Shown: positions 32,984-40,338 of the stretch, in pieces
Position numbering within the stretch: position 1 is the first letter of the stretch
Layout of the letters: each line of letters begins with the position of its first letter
Assembly (NCBI GenBank): GCA_016720065.1
Contig: JADJXY010000002.1
Location: 199,001-263,000 of the forward strand
Direction: 5' to 3'
Length of the DNA: 64,000 nt
Source of the DNA: Betaproteobacteria bacterium
GTDB taxonomy: Bacteria > Pseudomonadota > Gammaproteobacteria > Burkholderiales > Rhodocyclaceae
Notes under the pieces: generated by a model
The model's database searches: none
What the model was told of the DNA's origin: nothing
The model's input: the letters and a program-made list of their open reading frames with translations, nothing else
Made by a program: the position numbers and the translations under genes

Positions 32984-33301
32984 GAATTGATTCTATACAG
33001 TCCGGGTCATTGTGCAATAGGCGTTCCCGCTGTGCACAAGCCGAGAAATCGATCTCGATTGTGCCAAGGCCGCTTTTGCCGGTCGAATGCAGGGGCCGTC
33101 GCCCGGAAACCCGCGCCAGGCCTTGGTTTTTTGCTGCGCTGCGAAAAAAATAGATGTTGACGCATAGGGTTATTGCGCGTAGAAAGCCAGAACGTTTGGA
33201 TTCAGCCAGCATCAGGGATGCCCCGGGCATCAGGTCGGTGAAGTCAGACGGGGAGTCGGGGGAACCCGTTTCATTAAAGTTTTCGTAGGAAAGTAGCAGA
33301 C
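32984..33301. promoter_or_regulatory. clpS / cspA divergent intergenic region
   Basis: 318 bp without a gene. It contains divergent promoters. TTGACG at 33157-33162 is the best -35 candidate for the cold-shock gene, with a weak TAGAAA 17 bp on, which would leave an mRNA leader of over 100 bases. Long leaders are usual for cold-shock mRNAs and regulate their translation. A GTAGGAAAGTAG segment just before the cspA ATG acts as the ribosome site. Confidence 0.45.
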
Positions 33302-33505
33302 ATGGCACTAGGCACCGTCAAATGGTTCAATGATTCCAAGGGGTTTGGCTTCATTACCCCGGACGATGGCAGCGAAGACCTCTTCGCTCATTTTTCCGCC
33401 ATCAACATGAACGGCTTCAAGACCCTGAAGGAAGGCGAGAAGGTTTCGTTCGAAGTCGTGCAAGGCCCCAAGGGCAAGCAAGCTTCCAACATCCAGCGCG
33501 CCTGA
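33302..33505 (+). CDS. CspA-family cold-shock protein
   Basis: 67 residues. Both RNA-binding motifs are present, KGFGFITPDDG (RNP1) and DLFAHFSAI (RNP2). A small beta-barrel RNA chaperone. Its own terminator follows within 25 bp. Which paralogue this is cannot be told. Confidence 0.96.
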   Translation: MALGTVKWFNDSKGFGFITPDDGSEDLFAHFSAINMNGFKTLKEGEKVSFEVVQGPKGKQASNIQRA

Positions 33506-33527
33506 TTTCCGGCAACGGAATTCGTCT

Positions 33528-33553
33528 AACCCGTCTTCGGACGGGTTTTTTTT
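33528..33553 (+). terminator. Terminator of the cold-shock gene
   Basis: Stem AACCCGTC / GACGGGTT with a UUCG tetraloop (33528-33547), followed by a run of T. Confidence 0.92.
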
Positions 33554-33588
33554 CGCCTCCATGCGGCCCTCGTGCCTCTCTGGGAACG

Positions 33589-33900
33589 TCAGGCGACGGT
33601 CGTTTCGTCGCTGCGCCGTTCGCCCCGGGAATCGATCCAACTGACCTCGATCCGGTCGCCGGGTTTAGGGCCCCGGGTGCGGAAGGCAAACAAGGGATTA
33701 CGGGCGACCGCCGTATTGAGCTGACCTTCGATGAGTGGGCGGCCATTCAGGCTGACGACGAAGGTCTGAATGAAATGGGCGGGCAGAATTTGGCCGCGCT
33801 CATCCTTGCGCAGACCCGTCTCCATGGGGTGCTGGAGCAGCATGCGGATTTCGGTGATCTCCCCCTGCACCTGCGCCCTGATCTTGATAGGGTCTGCCAT
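33589..33900 (-). CDS. soxZ: SoxZ, thiosulfate-oxidation carrier subunit
   Basis: 103 residues, family length. Starts IKIRAQVQGEITEIRMLLQHPMETGLR and ends in RSDETTVA; HFIQTFVVSLNGRPLIEGQLN is family-typical. SoxZ pairs with SoxY, which carries the sulfur intermediate on its C-terminal Cys. The start is 1 bp beyond the soxY stop. Only soxY and soxZ are here, without soxA, soxX, soxB or soxCD nearby. SoxYZ in such settings may serve a partial Sox pathway or a different sulfur transfer role. Confidence 0.9.
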   Translation of the reverse strand: MADPIKIRAQVQGEITEIRMLLQHPMETGLRKDERGQILPAHFIQTFVVSLNGRPLIEGQLNTAVARNPLFAFRTRGPKPGDRIEVSWIDSRGERRSDETTVA

Positions 33901-33901
33901 G

Positions 33902-34387
33902 TCAGGCTCCGCACCCCCCCAGGGTGACCTTGACTTCGCGCCAGGCGACGTGATTCCGTCCATCGCCGGTGCGGGCGACCACCCGCAGGCGAGTACTCTC
34001 CGCCAGCTTGAGTTGAATGCGGACGTAGGGCAGTACCCCCTCGGCAAAATCGAGTGTCGCGCACAGGGGCATGGGATTCTTCTCGGCAAATACGGCCAGG
34101 TTGCGTGTGTCAGCCAGTCTGGAACTGATCTCGACTTCCACCTTGGCGCCGTTCTCGGCGATTTCTGGCGCGTTGATGGCGATGTCGCGCGTGTCCGTCG
34201 CCGTCGCTGCACCGTAGGCGCGCAGGGCATCGGAGAGGTTGCGGGCGGTGAATGCGGCGCGGTTCCAATCCGCCGCCAGCACCCGGTGCGGGACGAGGAG
34301 ACCCCCTCCCAGCAGGGTCAGCAAGGGCAGGCCGGTGGCACCTCGCAGCAGGGAGCGGCGCAAGCGGCAGGCCGGTGATTCGTCCAT
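33902..34387 (-). CDS. soxY: SoxY, sulfur carrier subunit with Tat-like signal
   Basis: 161 residues. The N-terminus carries RLRRSLLRGATGLPLLTLLGG, split here as a twin-arginine-type export signal (RRSLLRG). The mature domain is followed by the C-terminal carrier motif GGCGA. The usual family end is GGCGG, so the last residue is Ala. The Cys is the covalent sulfane carrier. The partner soxZ follows directly. It is exported, so the reaction is periplasmic. Confidence 0.9.
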   Translation of the reverse strand: MDESPACRLRRSLLRGATGLPLLTLLGGGLLVPHRVLAADWNRAAFTARNLSDALRAYGAATATDTRDIAINAPEIAENGAKVEVEISSRLADTRNLAVFAEKNPMPLCATLDFAEGVLPYVRIQLKLAESTRLRVVARTGDGRNHVAWREVKVTLGGCGA

Positions 34388-34391
34388 GCTG

Positions 34392-34877
34392 TCAGCGGGG
34401 CCTGAGCCAGTGTCCGGACTTGCCGCCCTTCTTTTCCAGCAAGCGGATACCTTCGATACGCATGCCCCGGTCCACGGCCTTGCACATGTCGTAGATGGTG
34501 AGGAGGCCGACGGACACCGCGGTCAGTGCTTCCATCTCGACGCCGGTGCCGCCATGGCACTCTGCGGTGACTTCGCAATGGACCGCGCCCTGCTCGCTAT
34601 CGACGGTAAATTCGGCAGCGACCCGGGTGAGGGCGATGGGGTGGCAGAGGGGGATCAGTTCGCCGGTGCGCTTGCTGGCCATGATGGCTGCGACCCGGGC
34701 GATTCCCAGGACATCCCCTTTCTTGGCGCTCCCGCAACGAATCAGGTCCAGGGTGGTCGCTTCCATGAAGATCGAGCCCGCCGCTCTGGCCAGACGGGCT
34801 GTGTCGCTCTTGCCGCCGACATCCACCATGTGGGCCTGGCCGGCAGCGTCGAAATGGGTGAGGGGTGAGGGATTCAA
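34392..34877 (-). CDS. moaC: Cyclic pyranopterin monophosphate synthase
   Basis: 161 residues. MoaC acts with MoaA in molybdopterin synthesis. Family stretches are GQAHMVDVGGKSDTARLARA, KKGDVLGIARVAAIMASKRT, LIPLCHPIAL and GTGVEMEALTAVSVGLLTIYDMCKAV, each interrupted in the protein by short loops. Located 4 bp upstream of soxY in the same direction. MoaC is needed for the molybdenum cofactor used by MsrP, whose gene is at the right edge. Confidence 0.95.
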   Translation of the reverse strand: MNPSPLTHFDAAGQAHMVDVGGKSDTARLARAAGSIFMEATTLDLIRCGSAKKGDVLGIARVAAIMASKRTGELIPLCHPIALTRVAAEFTVDSEQGAVHCEVTAECHGGTGVEMEALTAVSVGLLTIYDMCKAVDRGMRIEGIRLLEKKGGKSGHWLRPR

Positions 34878-34942
34878 GACGGTTTACCTTCGCTTACGGG
34901 TTCGCGGACTGAGCGCCGCGCGGGTGGGCTATCATAGCACCC

Positions 34943-36394
34943 ATGCCCCTCGCGAACCGCCTCACCGCCAGCGCCCTGGCCCTGCTGCTGACCCTTTCGC
35001 CGGCCCGCGGCGACGATCTGCCCGACCTGGGCGAAGCGTCCGCCGGAGATCTTTCCCCTGCCACGGAAAAGAAGATCGGCCAGAAAATCATGCACGAGTT
35101 CCGCTGGCGGGATCCGAGTTATCTCGACGATCCGGACATCGAAACATACCTCAATCAGTTGGGTGGCCGTCTGGTGGCCGTGAGTGACGATCCGGCCATC
35201 GGCTTTTACTTTTTTGGTGTAAACGACACTTCGATCAACGCCTTTGCCATGCCCGGGGGGTTCATCGGCGTAAACGCCGGGCTCCTGCTGGCATCCCAGA
35301 GTGAATCGGAACTGGCTGGGGTGCTCGCTCACGAAATCTCCCACGTCACCCAACGCCACATCGCCCGCCAGGTCATGCGGGAGAAGCAGTTATCCATGGG
35401 AACCATGCTGGCCATGGTGGTGGGCCTGCTGGCGGCTCGCTCCAATTCCCAGGTTGCCGGGGCCGCCATCGCTACCTCCCAGGCGGGAGCCATAGCCGCG
35501 CAACTGGGTTACAGCCGCGATTTCGAGCGCGAGGCCGACCGATCGGGCTTCGAGGTGCTGCGCAAGGCCGGGTTCGACGTGCGTGGGATGTCGATTTTCT
35601 TCGAGCGCCTCCAGAGGGCGACCCGGGTGTACGAAAACAATGCTCCGGTTTACCTGCGCACCCACCCGGTAACCGGCGAACGCATTTCGGACATGCAAAA
35701 CCGGGAGCAGGCCGTTCCCTACCGTCAGGTGCCGGATAGTCTCGAATTCCAGCTCGTGCGGGCCAAGTTGCGGGCCAAGCAAGGGACGCCTGCCGAAGCG
35801 CGCAAGGACATGCAGGCTCTGGTGGGCGACCGCAAATTCGCATCCGAAGCGGCGGCCCGCTATGGCTTGGCCGTGGCCCTGGGGCGCTCCCGCGACTGGG
35901 CCGGTGCGGAAGCGGAAATCCAGGCGGTGCGGAAGCTCAAGGCCGAATCGCCCATGATTGACCACCTGCTGGCCGAGGCTCGCATCGGTCAGGGCGATGC
36001 AGCGGGGGGGCTGGCGCTCTACCGCGAGGCCATGGCCCGCTATGCGCTCAATTACGCGCTGATCTACGGCTACGCCGAGGCTCTGGTGGCCTTGAAGCGT
36101 TATGCGGAATCCCTGCACTTTGCCGAAACTCAGTTGCAGATTTACCCGGACGATGTGCGTCTGCACAAGTTCCGGGCGGAAAGCTATGCCGGCCTGGGGC
36201 GGCGCGCCCAGCAGCATCGGGCTTTGGCCGAGGTCTTTGCCCTGCAGGGGCAGACCCAGGCGGCGGTGGAACAATTGCAGTGGGCCCAAAGGGCCGGCGA
36301 CGCCAATTTTTACGAGCTTTCGGTCATCGATGCGCGCCTGCGGGAAATGAAGAAGCGGCTCGAGGATGAATTGAAGGAAAAGCGGCGCTGGTAG
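34943..36394 (+). CDS. bepA: M48 metalloprotease with TPRs (BepA/YfgC type)
   Basis: 483 residues. An N-terminal signal peptide (ALALLLTLSPARG) is followed by an M48 protease domain with HEISH zinc motif (H130, E131, H134) and the third ligand in FEREADRSG. C-terminal TPR-like helices run from about 260. BepA degrades or assists misassembled outer-membrane proteins such as LptD. Divergent from moaC. Confidence 0.9.
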   Translation: MPLANRLTASALALLLTLSPARGDDLPDLGEASAGDLSPATEKKIGQKIMHEFRWRDPSYLDDPDIETYLNQLGGRLVAVSDDPAIGFYFFGVNDTSINAFAMPGGFIGVNAGLLLASQSESELAGVLAHEISHVTQRHIARQVMREKQLSMGTMLAMVVGLLAARSNSQVAGAAIATSQAGAIAAQLGYSRDFEREADRSGFEVLRKAGFDVRGMSIFFERLQRATRVYENNAPVYLRTHPVTGERISDMQNREQAVPYRQVPDSLEFQLVRAKLRAKQGTPAEARKDMQALVGDRKFASEAAARYGLAVALGRSRDWAGAEAEIQAVRKLKAESPMIDHLLAEARIGQGDAAGGLALYREAMARYALNYALIYGYAEALVALKRYAESLHFAETQLQIYPDDVRLHKFRAESYAGLGRRAQQHRALAEVFALQGQTQAAVEQLQWAQRAGDANFYELSVIDARLREMKKRLEDELKEKRRW

Positions 36395-36433
36395 CGCTAG
36401 AATGGGCGCCTTTCCCGAATTCTGGCGCGAACC

Positions 36434-36661
36434 ATGCACTACGACCGCGAACTCGACGTCAAGGGGCTCAATTGCCCCCTCCCCATCCTGCGGACCAAGA
36501 AGGCCCTGGCTGAAATGGAAACGGGTCAGGTGCTGCGGGTACTGGCCACGGACCCTGGCGCCATCAAGGATTTCGCCGCCTTCGCCCGCCAGACCGGCAA
36601 CGAATTGCTGCAGCAAGGTGAAGAGGACCGCGTCTTCGAGTTTTTCCTCAGGCGCAAGTAA
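36434..36661 (+). CDS. tusA: TusA-family sulfurtransferase
   Basis: 75 residues. The signature LDVKGLNCPLPILRTKKAL with the catalytic Cys in the CPxP motif (C16) is complete, followed by a small alpha/beta fold. TusA relays persulfide sulfur for tRNA thiolation or other sulfur transfer. It sits 39 bp after bepA. Together with soxYZ and moaC it makes a small sulfur/molybdenum neighbourhood, but not a proven pathway. Confidence 0.92.
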   Translation: MHYDRELDVKGLNCPLPILRTKKALAEMETGQVLRVLATDPGAIKDFAAFARQTGNELLQQGEEDRVFEFFLRRK

Positions 36662-36763
36662 AACTCTGTTCGCAGTCATGAAGTGCCCGCGGCGACGTGC
36701 GCGTCCCGCTTCTTCCCCCCTACGGGCGCGGGACCCCGTGACGCAGTCCGGGCGAGGGCTTCC

Positions 36764-38596
36764 ATGACGCCGCGCAGCCAGAACATGGGCGTCGGACTCG
36801 GGCAGGAGGGGCACAGAGACGGCGCCGGCGGCGCCTCCCCGGGGGCCGGCTGTAACGACCTGGCCTTTCTGGAGGACCGCGGTGCGCTTCCCGGTCAGCC
36901 TGCAGCCTGGCTCTTTTCGGACTTGCAGGAGACGGTCGTCTGCCATAACCGGGCCGAAGTCGAGGCCATGCTTGCGCGGACGTCCGGCGCCCACTGGGTG
37001 GCTGCCCTGGCCTACGAATTGGGCCATGTCCTGGAGCCGGCGACGGGGCTTGCCACCCGGGCAGAGGGCGGCGTCCTGGCCCGCTTCTGGCGTTTTTCCC
37101 GTTGTGAGGAACTGACGCCCGACGCCGCGGGAGCCTGGCTGGACGAGCGTCTGGCCCAACTGCCGTCCGACCGGCGCCATGCTGGCGTGGGAGGCCTGTC
37201 CTATGGCACGGACCTCGCCGCCTACCGCCAGCGCCTGGAGCGCATCCAGGATTACATCGTGGCGGGGGACTGCTATCAGGTGAATTTCACCCTGGCTTGC
37301 CGATTTGCCTGGTTCGGAGACCCCCTCGCGCTCTACGCGGCGTTGCGGCAGCGGCAGCCGGTGCGCTATGGGGGATTCGTAGCGGTGGGTGGCGAAGCCA
37401 TCGTCTCGCTCTCGCCCGAACTCTTCGTCGAACGACGCGGCGACAGCGTGGTGACGCGGCCCATGAAGGGCACCGCGCCACGGGAGCGGGGGGCGGAAGC
37501 GCTGCGCGCTTCGGAAAAGGACCGGGCCGAGAATCTGATGATCGTCGACCTGCTGCGCAATGACCTGGGGCGCATCGCGGTGCCGGGCAGCGTGCGGGTC
37601 GACCGCCTGTTCGAAGTGGAGGCCTATCCCACGGTCTGGCAGATGGTGTCGGAGGTTTCCGCACGGGTGCCCGAGGGCGGCCTGGGCAAGGTGTTGGCAG
37701 CGCTCTTCCCCTGCGGATCGGTGACCGGAGCGCCCAAGATACGCGCCATGCAGATCATCGGCGAACTGGAGGAGGGGTCGCGGGGCCTCTATACCGGGGC
37801 CCTGGGCTGGATCGATGCCCAGGGCGGCTTTCGCCTCAACGTCGCCATCCGCACCCTGGAACTGGCCGCCGACGGCAGCGGAACCCTGGGGATAGGCAGC
37901 GGTGTTGTGGCCGATTCCGACGCAGAAGACGAGTGGCGCGAGTGCCGCCTCAAGGCGGCCTTCCTGACCGAACACGATCCGGGCCTCGTTCTCATCGAAA
38001 CCCTGCGCTGCGAGGACGGCGTGTGCCTCCGCCTCGAAGGCCACCTGGCCCGCCTGGAATGCTCGGCGACCTGGTTCGGTTTTCCCTTCCCGCGGGAGCG
38101 CATCATGGCGGCCCTGGCCGGTTGCTCTACCCGCGGTATCTGGCGCGTGCGCCTTACCCTGGGGCGCGCGGGCTGCCCCGAAGCGACGTTCTCGCCGCTC
38201 CTGCCGGAGCCTGCCGGACCCCGTTTCGCCCGTCTGGCGCTGGAGGCCATCGACGGCGACGATCCCCTGCGGCGCCACAAGACCTCAGTCCGGGGCGCCT
38301 ACGACCGGGCACTCGCGACCCTGGCCGACCAGCCGGAGTGCTTTGACGTGATCTTCCTCAACCGCCGGGGTGAAGTGGCGGAAGGCGCACGCAGCACGGT
38401 CTTCGTCCCCCGGGAAGGGCTCCTGCTGACGCCGCCCATCGCCAGCGGCGCCTTGCCCGGGGTCCTGCGGGCAGAACTGCTGGCTTCGGGTCGGGCTCGC
38501 GAGGCGGTTCTGGGGCCGGCCGACCTGGCCGCGGGCTGCTTCCTGGGCAACGCCCTGCGGGGTCTGGTACCGGTCAGCCTTGTTCAGGCCCCGTGA
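36764..38596 (+). CDS. pabB: Aminodeoxychorismate synthase/lyase fusion (PabB-PabC)
   Basis: About 610 residues from the start at 36764; an earlier in-frame Met lies 27 codons upstream but lacks family support. Residues 1-370 are chorismate-binding (PabB-like): GDCYQVNFTLACRF, MKGTAPRERG, DRAENLMIVDLLRND and GSVTGAPKIRAM, with the metal-binding Glu residues. Residues 390-610 resemble the PLP enzyme PabC (ADC lyase): the Lys of RRHKTSVRGAYDR and FLNRRGEVAEGARSTVF. So one chain converts chorismate to p-aminobenzoate for folate. The glutamine amidotransferase subunit PabA is not in this window. Confidence 0.88.
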   Translation: MTPRSQNMGVGLGQEGHRDGAGGASPGAGCNDLAFLEDRGALPGQPAAWLFSDLQETVVCHNRAEVEAMLARTSGAHWVAALAYELGHVLEPATGLATRAEGGVLARFWRFSRCEELTPDAAGAWLDERLAQLPSDRRHAGVGGLSYGTDLAAYRQRLERIQDYIVAGDCYQVNFTLACRFAWFGDPLALYAALRQRQPVRYGGFVAVGGEAIVSLSPELFVERRGDSVVTRPMKGTAPRERGAEALRASEKDRAENLMIVDLLRNDLGRIAVPGSVRVDRLFEVEAYPTVWQMVSEVSARVPEGGLGKVLAALFPCGSVTGAPKIRAMQIIGELEEGSRGLYTGALGWIDAQGGFRLNVAIRTLELAADGSGTLGIGSGVVADSDAEDEWRECRLKAAFLTEHDPGLVLIETLRCEDGVCLRLEGHLARLECSATWFGFPFPRERIMAALAGCSTRGIWRVRLTLGRAGCPEATFSPLLPEPAGPRFARLALEAIDGDDPLRRHKTSVRGAYDRALATLADQPECFDVIFLNRRGEVAEGARSTVFVPREGLLLTPPIASGALPGVLRAELLASGRAREAVLGPADLAAGCFLGNALRGLVPVSLVQAP

Positions 38597-38707
38597 AATG
38601 TTGGCCCTGCGGCCGGGGTATGATCAGGATCATCCTCGCCCGGCCTGTCTCACGCGTGACGGGCAGGGGCCGTCCTCGCGCTCCTCTTTCTCTCGCAATT
38701 TTCATTC

Positions 38708-39835
38708 ATGAAATCGCTTCGTACTCCTCAGTCTCGGGCTGCCCGGGCCTCGATCTTCCTCCTGCTCACTGTTTGCTCCCTGGCCGGGGCAGTCGCTGCG
38801 CCCCCAGTGACCACAAGGGATCCTACCGTACGGCCGGTGGCGCCCCGGGGGCCCCTGACGGCGGAGGAAAATTCGACCATCGCCATCTTCAAGAAGGCCA
38901 GCCCCTCCGTGGTTTACATCACTACCCTGGACCGGGTGCTCAACCTGTGGACCATGAACGTCAAGGAGGTGCCGCGGGGAACGGGGTCCGGTTTCGTGTG
39001 GGACGACCAGGGGCACGTGGTGACCAATTTCCACGTCGTGTCGGGGGCCAAGGGCGCCCTGGTGCGGCTGGCGGACCAGCGCGGATTTGCCGCAGAACTG
39101 GTGGGCGCCAGTCCGGACCACGATCTTGCGGTGCTCAAGATCACGGTGCCCGAGCGGCGCCCCGCGCCCTTGCCCCTGGGGGCCAGCGCCGACCTTCAGG
39201 TGGGGCAGCGGGTCCTGGCCATCGGCAATCCCTTCGGCTTCGACCATACCCTGACCACTGGCGTGATTTCTGCCCTCAATCGCTCCATCGACGGCGAGGA
39301 AGGCAATCCCATCCATCGCCTGATCCAGATCGACGCGGCCATCAATCCGGGCAATTCCGGGGGGCCGTTGCTCGACAGCGCCGGTCGGCTGATCGGGGTC
39401 AATACCGCCATCTACAGCCCTTCCGGCGCGAGTGCGGGCATCGGATTTTCGGTGCCCGTGGACACGGTGAATCGGGTGGTTCCGGAATTGATCGCCTTCG
39501 GCTATTACCGAAGGCCCACGGCCGGATTCAACGTCATCGACCGGGTGAGCGCCGTGGTGCTGCAACAGATGGGGGTCAAGGGGGTTCTCATCCTGGACGT
39601 GGCGCCGGGTTCGCCCGCTGCCCAGGCCGGACTGCGCCCCTCACGTGTGGGGCGGGACGGTACGGTGGACCCGGGGGATGTCCTGCAGTCCCTGGACGGG
39701 AGCCCGGTTTACAATTCCTCCGACATCGACCGCATCCTCGGCGGCAAGCGCATCGGCGACCGCATCGTCCTGGGCATCCTGCGCGAAGGCAAGACCCTCC
39801 AGCTCAGTCTGACCCTGGCCGAAGGACGGGAGTAG
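38708..39835 (+). CDS. HtrA-like serine protease with PDZ
   Basis: 375 residues with a membrane-spanning or signal N-terminus (SIFLLLTVCSLAGAVAAP). Trypsin-like catalytic triad: His of VTNFHVVSGA, Asp of DHDLAVLKI, Ser of PGNSGGPLL. A C-terminal PDZ domain follows (GVLILDVAPGSPAAQAGLRPS onward). HtrA/DegP-type periplasmic quality control, shorter than DegP and with one PDZ, like DegS or HhoB types. It is followed by a convergent gene. Confidence 0.88.
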   Translation: MKSLRTPQSRAARASIFLLLTVCSLAGAVAAPPVTTRDPTVRPVAPRGPLTAEENSTIAIFKKASPSVVYITTLDRVLNLWTMNVKEVPRGTGSGFVWDDQGHVVTNFHVVSGAKGALVRLADQRGFAAELVGASPDHDLAVLKITVPERRPAPLPLGASADLQVGQRVLAIGNPFGFDHTLTTGVISALNRSIDGEEGNPIHRLIQIDAAINPGNSGGPLLDSAGRLIGVNTAIYSPSGASAGIGFSVPVDTVNRVVPELIAFGYYRRPTAGFNVIDRVSAVVLQQMGVKGVLILDVAPGSPAAQAGLRPSRVGRDGTVDPGDVLQSLDGSPVYNSSDIDRILGGKRIGDRIVLGILREGKTLQLSLTLAEGRE

Positions 39836-39841
39836 GCGCGC

Positions 39842-40324
39842 TCAGCCCCTCAGCTTGCGCAGGTACAACCCGACCATCATGAAGATGGCGGCGCCGATGG
39901 CGTAGGTGAAGGCCCGGGCGACGTCCACGTCCTGGTAGGCGACCAGAACGGGCGTGTCGTTCTCGATGCGGTAGCGGACGATGGTCTGAAAGTGCCAGGA
40001 CGAGGCCTTGACCTCGTAGACGCCCTGGTCCGAAGTCCAGCGCAGCCAGTTGAGGGGTTCTTCCAGATCGCCCGCCGGGGCTGTGGGGGCCAGGGCGGTG
40101 ACTCGGCCCGCAGTGCGTTCCTGGGCCAGATCGCGCCAGGCGACACCGCAAACTTCCTTCTGCTCACCGCAGGCCACCACCAGGCGGAATTCGGGCTTCC
40201 ACGCCGGATTGCTCTTCTCCCAGGGCCAGGCGGTGATGAACGCGACGGAACACACGCCAACCAGAAAGGAAAAGATCATCAGGGCGGTGAACACCTGGGT
40301 GAAGAAGCTGCGCTTGTCCTGCAT
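39842..40324 (-). CDS. Hypothetical membrane protein
   Basis: 160 residues with one hydrophobic helix at about 10-33 (VFTALMIFSFLVGVCSVAFITAW) and another near the C-terminus (AFTYAIGAAIFMMVGLYLRKL); the middle 90 residues are polar and probably periplasmic, with two Cys (VACGEQKEVCGV) that could form a disulfide. No family was recognised. It lies just downstream of valS and may be co-transcribed. Confidence 0.6.
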   Translation of the reverse strand: MQDKRSFFTQVFTALMIFSFLVGVCSVAFITAWPWEKSNPAWKPEFRLVVACGEQKEVCGVAWRDLAQERTAGRVTALAPTAPAGDLEEPLNWLRWTSDQGVYEVKASSWHFQTIVRYRIENDTPVLVAYQDVDVARAFTYAIGAAIFMMVGLYLRKLRG

Positions 40325-40338
40325 CGAAATCTCCGGGT

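Noticed and set aside
35390..38278. Open frame of about 962 codons opposite bepA and pabB
   Set aside because: Antisense of two clear genes with signature motifs. Composition typical of a GC-rich shadow.
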